Program-made: the position numbers and the translations under genes | Source: Methylococcaceae bacterium | GTDB taxonomy: Bacteria; Pseudomonadota; Gammaproteobacteria; Methylococcales; Methylomonadaceae | Reading direction: 5' to 3' | DNA length: 17,167 bases | Assembly: GCA_021647585.1 (NCBI GenBank) | Contig: JAKIUK010000078.1 | Coordinates: 1-17,167 of the forward strand | Notes under the pieces: model-generated | What the model was told of the DNA's origin: nothing | The model's database searches: none | What the model saw: only the letters and a program-made list of their open reading frames with translations | In this document: in pieces, positions 1 to 5,916 of the stretch | Position numbering within the stretch: the stretch's first letter is position 1 | Layout of the letters: each line of letters opens with the position of its first letter

Positions 1-121
1 TCAATTATAGAAACTAAAAATGACTCATATCGGTTCAAACAAAGCCAACAAAAGGCGCTAAAATAACAACCCAAGGGTGGGTCAATATTCGATGCCTATG
101 TGGGTCAATTTTGGATGCTCA
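1..121. mobile_element. Terminal end of an IS21-like insertion sequence (partial)
   Basis: Two 19-bp direct repeats lie at 77-95 and 100-118, 23 bp apart and differing at two positions (GTGGGTCAATATTCGATGC and GTGGGTCAATTTTGGATGC). Repeated subterminal transposase sites of this look, and termini of the form TG...CA, are usual for IS21-family elements. Read from the integrase side the element would begin TGAGCATCC, putting its edge near base 121. At that point the integrase reading frame on the minus strand stops resembling an integrase and runs into the repeats. Bases 1-76 show no coding sequence. The transposase genes would lie left of the window. The family call rests on remembered end sequences, so it is tentative. 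Confidence 0.5.
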
Positions 122-771
122 TTGACAAATTGTGATGCTGGTTTATCACCGATAGTATCAATAAATGCTGATATTTTACTTGTGACTGATGTTTCTGTTC
201 TACTACCTTTGCCACCCGACCAATTTACTTGTTTTTCAGTAACAAATAATTCAAGGCATTCAGAAAGTAATTCATTAGGTTTTGGTGTTATGACTGTAGA
301 TGATTGATGTTCTAGTGTAGTTTGGGGAAGGGTGGCTGGCTTTTGTTTACTTTGCCAAAGTTCAAAACATTCCATGTCATATTGGGTGAACCTACCCATA
401 TATTCTTGCGTACTGAGATTATCAGTATCAGGGTCAATTCCTTCTAACTGGTGTGATATGTTGAATCCACGAGTATATCTAATCTGGTAGTCATCAATTT
501 CATTTGTAAGATTGTCAACAGTGGTTAGCTTGTTTTTCATGGTCATCAACTCATGCCCAAAACCATTTGGATTATTATTAAATTTATCTTCGAGTTCTAA
601 TAATACAATAAGTAATCTGTGGGTATGCTTAACAGCATCGCGTTTGATGGTGGTTCTTAGTGACAGCCTGAAAAATTTATTACTGAAATTATCATTTTTC
701 AGGTGTTGAGGTATCCACCATTGGAAGTAATAAATTCCATGTCGGGACATTGTGAGGTGGTTTTGAGTCAT
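82..771 (-). pseudogene. Tyrosine recombinase N-terminal fragment (DUF6538-like), cut by an insertion
   Basis: The product starts with the arm-binding type N-terminus seen in DUF6538 integrases (MSRHGIYYFQWWIP, then a KRDA segment), followed by a helical linker and the start of a SAM-like core-binding domain (SGGKGSRTETSVTSKISAF, GDKP). No catalytic domain follows: the last residues (HPKLTHIGIEY) are encoded by the insertion-sequence end, so the Arg/His/Arg/His/Tyr active site is missing here. ATG at 771 is preferred because AGGAAA precedes it and it gives the usual short N-terminus; in-frame starts at 792 (ATG) and 801 (TTG) are possible. The remainder may lie beyond the insertion, outside the window. 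It probably belonged to a neighbouring island sharing the tRNA site. Expected to be inactive. Confidence 0.75.
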
Positions 772-859
772 TTTACGCACTTTCCTACGCATTTGACTCA
801 AATTTTACAAAATTTAGACAATAAAAATGCCTGATAAATCAAGCACTTAAATCTGAAAA

Positions 860-906
860 TGGTGCCGCAACCAAGAGTCGAACTCGGGACCTACTGATTA
901 CAAGTC
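860..906 (-). tRNA. 3' half of tRNA-Thr(UGT): probable att site
   Basis: Read on the minus strand, 906 to 860 gives the 3' part of a threonine tRNA: anticodon loop CTTGTAA (anticodon TGT), 3' anticodon arm TCAG, variable loop AGGTC, T arm CCGAG-TTCGACT-CTTGG (5 pairs, one G-T), acceptor strand TTGCGGC, discriminator A and encoded CCA. The 5' acceptor strand (GCCGCAA expected), D arm and a pairing 5' anticodon arm are absent right of 906. It is therefore not a functional tRNA gene but the duplicated 3' segment that tRNA-targeting integrases leave at one end of an island. Integrase genes sit on both sides, ending at 993 and starting near 771. Confidence 0.8.
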
Positions 907-992
907 TATTAGTCTCATCTGGTGTTTTAGTTTCTATCTTCTTCCGATCCTTGTGCCCGAATTTACACGAAAAACCATTATAAGACAAATAT

Positions 993-1928
993 TTAAGCGT
1001 CTATTGGGGTCAGCTCCTCAAGAGAATTTCTTAGTTTATCTACATTTTTTTCAATGTATGTAAGTGTTGTTTTAATGTCAGCATGACCTAGTAATTCTTG
1101 CACCTCAATAATATCTTTTATACTGCTATGACTTTTTACTAAATCTGTAGCTATTCGATGCCTAAATCTATGAGAGCTACATTTTACTTTAGTTCTATCA
1201 GATAGGTTTCTAAAGAAGCCTGATAATTGTGATCTTTTCAACTTATTTCCATGATATTTATGATTGAACAGGGTTACATTGAAAACTTGAAGATCATCGA
1301 GATCAGTAATAAATCTTGGCTCGACTATACTTTCATGTTTTTGACGAAGTATTAGTAGATCATTGTAAATATTTGAATGCAGAGGTATATCCCAATAACG
1401 CTTGTTCTTTGAACTTTCGGCATTAAGAGATATTAATTGCTTGTCAAAGTTAATATCTTTCCATTTAAGCTCTACTAGCTGTCTTCTTCTCATGCCGGTA
1501 TAAAAAAGTGTTTTAATTGTTATGATCCAGAACCAGCCAGGCGATAACGGGTTTTCTGATTTTTTTAAGTATGTGATAATTTTATTTATATCTTCAATAG
1601 TTATGCTCTTATATTTAGTTTCAAGAACTTTAACCATTCTGAACCTCGCAAAAGGGTTTTGATCAATTATTTCTTCATCGAATGCAAAGGAATATAAGGC
1701 TTTCAGATGTCTTAAATAATTATTGCATGTCTCCGCTGAAGCTCTTTTTAGCAATATCATTTTCCAATTGTTGAGAATTTCTTTGGTGGTTTCTGAGAAC
1801 AAGAAGACGCAGTTTTCTTTTTGATAAAGATTTATTACATACTTCATGTGTTTAATTGTGTCAGTAGCTAAAGCGCGATCATTGATGTATTGAGAAAAAA
1901 CAACCTCAAAAGTATCTTTTCTATTCAT
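993..1928 (-). CDS. Tyrosine recombinase/integrase
   Basis: A 311-aa site-specific recombinase of full length for the phage-integrase family. Residues 1-100 form the helical core-binding (SAM-like) domain and 105-300 the catalytic domain. The active-site set is complete: Arg147 (TGMR), Lys176 in the beta-hairpin, His253 and Arg256 (HRFR), His282 (LGH) and the nucleophile Tyr291 (LTYIEKN). It would cut and rejoin att DNA to integrate or excise the element; the tRNA-Thr fragment 87 bp beyond its stop is the obvious site. The start is fixed by GGAG eight bases upstream of ATG. The spacer GATAGGTT before the ATG can pair with AACCTATC (forward arms 1929-1936 and 1960-1967), which may restrain translation. 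No excisionase gene is seen next to it. Confidence 0.93.
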   Translation of the reverse strand: MNRKDTFEVVFSQYINDRALATDTIKHMKYVINLYQKENCVFLFSETTKEILNNWKMILLKRASAETCNNYLRHLKALYSFAFDEEIIDQNPFARFRMVKVLETKYKSITIEDINKIITYLKKSENPLSPGWFWIITIKTLFYTGMRRRQLVELKWKDINFDKQLISLNAESSKNKRYWDIPLHSNIYNDLLILRQKHESIVEPRFITDLDDLQVFNVTLFNHKYHGNKLKRSQLSGFFRNLSDRTKVKCSSHRFRHRIATDLVKSHSSIKDIIEVQELLGHADIKTTLTYIEKNVDKLRNSLEELTPIDA

Positions 1929-1967
1929 AACCTATCTCCATTATATTTTCTTATTATTTGATAGGTT
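1929..1967 (-). promoter_or_regulatory. Integrase leader: hairpin over the ribosome-binding site
   Basis: An 8-bp perfect inverted repeat, AACCTATC/GATAGGTT, with a 23-nt AT-rich loop. In the transcript the 3' arm is the last eight bases before the integrase ATG and the SD GGAG lies at its edge, so folding would mask initiation. The stem is short and AT-rich, so it would be weak. Confidence 0.4.
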
Positions 1968-2038
1968 CGACTATAGTGTAGTACAAATAGCCATAAACTG
2001 AATATTAGATGCTAATTAACTGTTTATATTGATATTAT

Positions 2039-3832
2039 TCAGGTGGAGATTAGGTGTGTGTTGCTTGTAGGGAGTCGAATTTTTAATTTTTCTTCTGGAT
2101 CTTCTATTAACATACCACTCAGTATGTTTGATTTTTTATTCTTTCTGTCACTGATTGTTTTGAACTTCCAAATATTTGTGTCTTTGGGTGTTACTTTGTG
2201 AATATTAAGATTTTGAAAGTCTCTTTGTAATTGCTCAAAACTGATACTATGTCGAGATTTAGCAAATTTTCTAAATATTAAAGGGCTAACTAACAGCAGG
2301 CTCTTTTCATCACCTACGGTATGTACCAATGCCCCGCTAACATTGATTGGCATTGAACCATCAGCAATACCGCTACTAAACCAATCTACAAAATCTTGAC
2401 CATCGTTAGATTTTGATTTTACTTTAACTTCAAAATTATTACTAGCTACTTCGGGTGTTGAAGTGTCAGGTGCGTCGGTTTCTTTAACTTTATTGGCTGA
2501 TTTTTTCTTCTTGGAACTATCATCTACCGGGATGCTTATTCCTGGCGGGGTAGGCAGGTCTAACAGTGGAGAAGTATTAGTCGGTTTATCAAGCTTCTCG
2601 TTTGAAACGCCATCATTATTATTTGTTTCACTGGGAGTAGGGTCTTCCTCACCAGTGTCTGTTTGGATTTCAATGTGTTTTGGTGTATTTTTTTCTTTAG
2701 AGTCATTCTCATTCGTAGTTTTTAAAACTTTGACATTTTCAGGTTGGGCTGGCCAAGCTGTTTGGTCAGACCAAAGTTTGTTCATGGGAAAACATAGACA
2801 AGTAAAATTATTTTTCCATGTATCCACATGCACGGTCATCTTCCAGATTGCTCGATCTGGTTCTGAGGCAATAATAATATTGTTTTGCATTAGCTCGTCC
2901 ATAAGGCGAGTGTTGTCAGAAGGTATACCGGTTTGACCTTCTTCAATCATCTGTTTTTTTAGCTCATCAAGAACTCTCTTACTAACAAGCCATAACTTAT
3001 CATCATAAACCCAGCCAGCTGCTCCTGAACGATTTAAAGGTATGTTTGTACCTTCATCAATCAAGTAGATCAAAGCAGTTCTTAGGCGTTTTGCTAGTGG
3101 GATGCTCTTCGAGCTTGGTAATGGAGTATTTTCAGCACCAGTAAGATTTTGTGCCGTAGATAGTTGGTCTGCATGGGTGACTAGTTCACCTAAAGTATTT
3201 GCCTCATGCTTTCTTCCTGTTAAGCAAAACGACCAATCATCAAGAACATCGTTGTTACTAGTAATCCAGTCTAAACCTGGCGAAGGTATAATCTTAGAAG
3301 CGAGTAGGAGAGCTACATTTTCGTGAGATCTGTATTTCCGACCACGCCTAAACTCTATTCTATAAATAGCTTTTACAGGTATTTTCTCAGTCAGCGGTGT
3401 CAGAATTCTCTTAGGTTCTTCTGAGATAATAGTAATAATTTGATCCGTTAAAGGTTTACCAATATCATGTAGCATTGCTGCCGTGAATATAGCATATGAC
3501 CAAAGCTCTTTTTGTTCCTCAATGACTTCTGATGATGCGCCGACTGGTAGCATTCTACCCTTGCGAATTTTTAATGCATTCAAACCGACTTCAAGGGAAT
3601 GGGTTAACAGTCCACCAGCACCTGAATGATGATGAGATTCAGAGGCTGGTAGCAACTGGACTTGCTCTGCAAAATTTTCAATAAATTGAACATAAAGAGC
3701 TTTCCAGTGGGTTTCAGGCACTCCTACTTGTTGATGTATTAGTTCAAGTAGATTGGTGTATGGGGCTAACAACTCTTTGACTGGGAGCGCAGTTAGTCCA
3801 TTGGGCTTTTTTTTCTTAAATAAACTAAACAT
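2039..3832 (-). CDS. traI: MobH-family relaxase (TraI_2 / PFGI-1 class)
   Basis: A 597-aa protein with the layout of MobH relaxases of integrative conjugative elements. The N-terminal TraI_2 domain (about 15-330) carries the HD-hydrolase-like metal motif: HHHSGAGGLLTHS at 67-79 and HDIGKP at 122-127. A Pro/Ser/Thr/Asn/Lys-rich linker of low complexity covers about 375-465. The C-terminal TraI_2_C domain starts near QDFVDWF, around 470. Such proteins nick oriT and pilot the transferred strand. The start codon overlaps the stop of the SprT-like gene by one base (TAATG), and GAGG lies just upstream, so the two are translationally coupled. No oriT could be recognised here. The gene implies that the element is, or once was, self-transmissible; coupling protein and secretion genes would be outside the window. 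Confidence 0.88.
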   Translation of the reverse strand: MFSLFKKKKPNGLTALPVKELLAPYTNLLELIHQQVGVPETHWKALYVQFIENFAEQVQLLPASESHHHSGAGGLLTHSLEVGLNALKIRKGRMLPVGASSEVIEEQKELWSYAIFTAAMLHDIGKPLTDQIITIISEEPKRILTPLTEKIPVKAIYRIEFRRGRKYRSHENVALLLASKIIPSPGLDWITSNNDVLDDWSFCLTGRKHEANTLGELVTHADQLSTAQNLTGAENTPLPSSKSIPLAKRLRTALIYLIDEGTNIPLNRSGAAGWVYDDKLWLVSKRVLDELKKQMIEEGQTGIPSDNTRLMDELMQNNIIIASEPDRAIWKMTVHVDTWKNNFTCLCFPMNKLWSDQTAWPAQPENVKVLKTTNENDSKEKNTPKHIEIQTDTGEEDPTPSETNNNDGVSNEKLDKPTNTSPLLDLPTPPGISIPVDDSSKKKKSANKVKETDAPDTSTPEVASNNFEVKVKSKSNDGQDFVDWFSSGIADGSMPINVSGALVHTVGDEKSLLLVSPLIFRKFAKSRHSISFEQLQRDFQNLNIHKVTPKDTNIWKFKTISDRKNKKSNILSGMLIEDPEEKLKIRLPTSNTHLIST

Positions 3833-4620
3833 TATTCGCTTACCTCAAACGGTAATTCACAATCACCGCATATCAGTGATAAATTTGGTTTTCCCCATAC
3901 ATTTGTATCACATGACTGACAGCAATACTTAATCTTTGATGGTGTTCTTGCTGCTATTTGGAATATTGGCTCATCATCTTCAAGGTCTGAATCATTTTGA
4001 ACTAGCTCACTTACTTGTGTGAAAAGCACTTCAAGCTCAACAGAATGCTGAGTTGATTCGCTGACAGCAGTTTCTATGTTTTGCACATTATCTTCTGCTG
4101 TATATGAAGGTTGTTCCGCCTCTATTGCAAACCTATCAAACCAAGTAATTGTTATTCCTTGTGATATAAGGTCTGTACAAACTTCTAAGAATAAACCACC
4201 GTCAATTGGATAATCAGACATTTTTTGCCCAGTTCTTTTTCCATCAAGATAGCCAGTGGTACTGGGCATCAATCCAATAGACTCCATCTTATCGGCCCAT
4301 TCTTTATTATGGTAGGTACGTCTACTTGGTTTTCCATATTCGTCTTGCCATAAGTGGCATTGTTCATGAACGAGTGTTTGAAATATTTCAATGACTTTAC
4401 GCTTACCAAAATAACTGGGGTTCAGCGCTATTTCATGAGTTTTTATGCCTTGTTGGTTGATCCAACGATTCTTTGAGTAATACCCCATTGTATTTTTCTC
4501 ACGCTGTAATGTGAGTAGGCAATTAGACAGTTTCCCTCCAAACAAACGCTCATTAAAAACTTCATAAGCAGTCTCTAATAGGGAGTAGAACTCTTGAGTG
4601 GGTGACATTTCTTTCTTCAT
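3832..4620 (-). CDS. SprT-like zinc metalloprotease
   Basis: A 262-aa SprT-family protein. The N-terminal domain (about 8-115) holds the gluzincin-type motif HEQCH at 85-89 (two zinc ligands and catalytic Glu86), with His104 (TYHNKEW) as likely third ligand. The C-terminus ends in a zinc ribbon with CQSC and CGDC (about 233-254), as in bacterial SprT and eukaryotic Spartan. Spartan degrades proteins crosslinked to DNA. Here the gene is directly coupled to the relaxase, whose job involves protein-DNA intermediates, so a role in clearing relaxase or other DNA-bound protein is plausible but inferred. ATG at 4620 has no SD; a second in-frame ATG at 4608 follows GAAGAAAG. A TACAAT box at 4634-4629 would put the transcript start within a few bases of 4620, so the mRNA may be leaderless. 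Confidence 0.85.
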   Translation of the reverse strand: MKKEMSPTQEFYSLLETAYEVFNERLFGGKLSNCLLTLQREKNTMGYYSKNRWINQQGIKTHEIALNPSYFGKRKVIEIFQTLVHEQCHLWQDEYGKPSRRTYHNKEWADKMESIGLMPSTTGYLDGKRTGQKMSDYPIDGGLFLEVCTDLISQGITITWFDRFAIEAEQPSYTAEDNVQNIETAVSESTQHSVELEVLFTQVSELVQNDSDLEDDEPIFQIAARTPSKIKYCCQSCDTNVWGKPNLSLICGDCELPFEVSE

Positions 4621-4628
4621 GAACTATG

Positions 4629-4648
4629 ATTGTATAGTACGATACAAT
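4629..4648. promoter_or_regulatory. Palindromic operator with overlapping divergent -10 boxes
   Basis: A 20-bp near-perfect palindrome, arms ATTGTAT and ATACAAT around AGTACG, in the 39-bp gap between two divergent genes. Each arm contains a -10-like TACAAT, one facing each gene. For the leftward gene a TTGTAT lies 17 bp upstream of its -10. Both predicted transcripts start only a few bases from the start codons, and neither gene has a good SD. One dimeric repressor on this palindrome could shut both promoters. Promoter assignment is by eye. Confidence 0.45.
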
Positions 4649-4659
4649 TAAATACAAAT

Positions 4660-4890
4660 ATGACAATGTTAGAGCTGTGGATACATTCAGGTAAAAGGAG
4701 ATATTACAAGTTCGTGATATACAGCGATCTTTTGGGTGATCGTGTTTTATTAAGAAGCTGGGGTTCTCTTGACAGCAGAGTAGGGGGAACAATGACACAA
4801 GTGATTTCAACTACGGATGAAGAACTGTCTTTAATTGACTCAATAAGGAAGAGACGAACCCAACATAATTATGAATTAGCAACACATTGA
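4660..4890 (+). CDS. WGR-domain small protein
   Basis: A 76-aa protein that is almost entirely one WGR domain: YYKFVIYSDLLGDRVLLRSWG carries the typical pattern of a strand pair, D-x-x-G turn, V-x-x-R and the W-G signature (Trp-Gly followed by Ser instead of Arg), and the C-terminus has the expected helix and a final His-Asn-Tyr. WGR domains occur in PARPs and in stand-alone bacterial proteins and bind DNA ends or nucleic acid. ATG at 4660 is preferred to the TTG at 4630, which falls inside the promoter palindrome; 4666 is also possible. The stop is nine bases before the next gene, so the two form an operon. Divergent from the SprT-relaxase pair. Confidence 0.75.
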   Translation: MTMLELWIHSGKRRYYKFVIYSDLLGDRVLLRSWGSLDSRVGGTMTQVISTTDEELSLIDSIRKRRTQHNYELATH

Positions 4891-4899
4891 GGAAATGTT

Positions 4900-5238
4900 A
4901 TGACAGACACTAACACTAGCACTAACAGTAAGTTTAAAACTACGTGGTTTTATGCTTCTTTGTCTTCAGAGGAAAAGGAAGTAGGGTTAATCAGTAAAAA
5001 AATAGAAAAAACATACTCAGAAAGAAGTGTCAATTTTGATGAGTTTGCTGATGAGCTTCAAAAACGCTATGAAGAGTTTGATAGTGATGGGTATGATGTT
5101 GTCAATATCGTTCCAATATCGATGGGGCAAACGGAAATGTTTGATCTCGGGTCAAAAAATAAGGGAAGCGTAGGATTTTCAATAACGCGTGGAGCTGTAA
5201 TTGTTGGTAAGAAAAGAAACACTAAAGATGACGTTTAG
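4900..5238 (+). CDS. Hypothetical protein, 112 aa
   Basis: Not recognised with confidence. The N-terminus is polar (Thr/Asn/Ser-rich). The middle is helical and acidic (FADELQKRYEEFDSDGYDVVNI), followed by beta-like segments and a basic tail. The pattern of a helix, GYDVVNIVPI and a final VIVGKKR recalls DUF4177-like proteins, but this is weak. The start has GAGGAAA seven bases before ATG, and the gene directly follows the WGR gene. Its stop overlaps by four bases the stop of the convergent gene at 5235-5831, so the two transcripts would be antisense at their 3' ends. Confidence 0.7.
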   Translation: MTDTNTSTNSKFKTTWFYASLSSEEKEVGLISKKIEKTYSERSVNFDEFADELQKRYEEFDSDGYDVVNIVPISMGQTEMFDLGSKNKGSVGFSITRGAVIVGKKRNTKDDV

Positions 5239-5831
5239 AGCTTAGGCTTATTTTTACGGTTTTTTATTTCCTGATATTTAATGTAGTCAGTATCGTAAGA
5301 GGTATCACTAAACCACAAGCCAGCACCAGTTAATTTAAGTACGGGACCTTTGAAGCGTGAACAAGTGAAGTAATCATCCTTGCCAGGGTCTTTACACCAA
5401 ACAGCATCCGCCATAAGCGCATTACTTCCTCCAGATGATCTGCCATATTTTTCTATGGCTGCTTCTTTCAGACTTTCTCTGTTTTGTTGAGGCATTGAAA
5501 CTTGGATAGCAGTAACAATAGTGGGTGACTTATCATCATAAATATTCTCACCAAAAAATATGCTATAGGTAGTCTTACCAATATAAACCTGAAGACTTTT
5601 TGGCGGTTTTCCTGTTGCACGACTGATTGAATCAATATTTATTTTGTCCTTGGTGACTTTTAAGTTCTCTTGCAAAGCTTTGAATGAATCTGTTGCATTC
5701 ATGCCCAATTTAACACCCGCAATATCAAAATTTGAGGCATCTACAGATCGAGGGACTTCCTTTGCAAAAATACTTATTGAACATAGGAGTAGGGTGGCGA
5801 TAAATGTAGGCTTGAGATAATTGCTTTGCAT
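5235..5831 (-). CDS. Exported hypothetical protein, 198 aa
   Basis: Residues 1-23 form a clear Sec signal peptide: a Lys near the N-terminus, a hydrophobic core FIATLLLCSISI, and a likely cleavage after IFA. The mature protein (about 175 aa) begins with a segment containing FDIAGVKLGM, a motif seen at the start of various small periplasmic proteins of unknown role. Two cysteines (WCKDPGKDDYFTC) could form a disulfide in the periplasm. There is no lipobox and no membrane segment. No SD is evident before ATG 5831. The gene is separate from the helicase operon, which ends in a terminator at 5889-5915. Function unknown. Confidence 0.75.
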   Translation of the reverse strand: MQSNYLKPTFIATLLLCSISIFAKEVPRSVDASNFDIAGVKLGMNATDSFKALQENLKVTKDKINIDSISRATGKPPKSLQVYIGKTTYSIFFGENIYDDKSPTIVTAIQVSMPQQNRESLKEAAIEKYGRSSGGSNALMADAVWCKDPGKDDYFTCSRFKGPVLKLTGAGLWFSDTSYDTDYIKYQEIKNRKNKPKL

Positions 5832-5848
5832 AATTTATGTTTGCTGTG

Positions 5849-5871
5849 GTTAAGATATTGAGCATCTTAAC
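5849..5871. repeat. Inverted repeat upstream of the exported protein gene
   Basis: Perfect 8-bp arms GTTAAGAT and ATCTTAAC around a 7-base spacer, about 18 bp upstream of the start codon at 5831. It has no T-run, so it is an operator or 5' UTR hairpin rather than a terminator. No partner is known. Confidence 0.35.
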
Positions 5872-5888
5872 ATTCATTTCCTTAAATA

Positions 5889-5915
5889 AAAAAAGCCCCA
5901 AACTGGGGCTTTTTT
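5889..5915 (-). terminator. Intrinsic terminator of the helicase operon
   Basis: A perfect stem with AGCCCCA/TGGGGCT core flanked by A/T runs and an AAC loop on the plus strand. In the leftward transcript it starts right after the helicase stop codon (TAG at 5919-5917) and ends in a run of T. The flanking runs make it usable from either side. Confidence 0.9.
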
Positions 5916-5916
5916 G

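Noticed and set aside
860..906. A functional tRNA gene
   Set aside because: Only the 3' half is present; no D arm or 5' acceptor strand is found to the right of 906.
1929..2038. oriT beside the relaxase gene
   Set aside because: Only short AT-rich repeats are visible and no known nic site of MobH elements is recognised.
2463..2936. A 157-aa open frame on the plus strand inside the relaxase gene
   Set aside because: It is antisense to the low-complexity linker of the relaxase, has no SD and a composition explained by the opposite strand.
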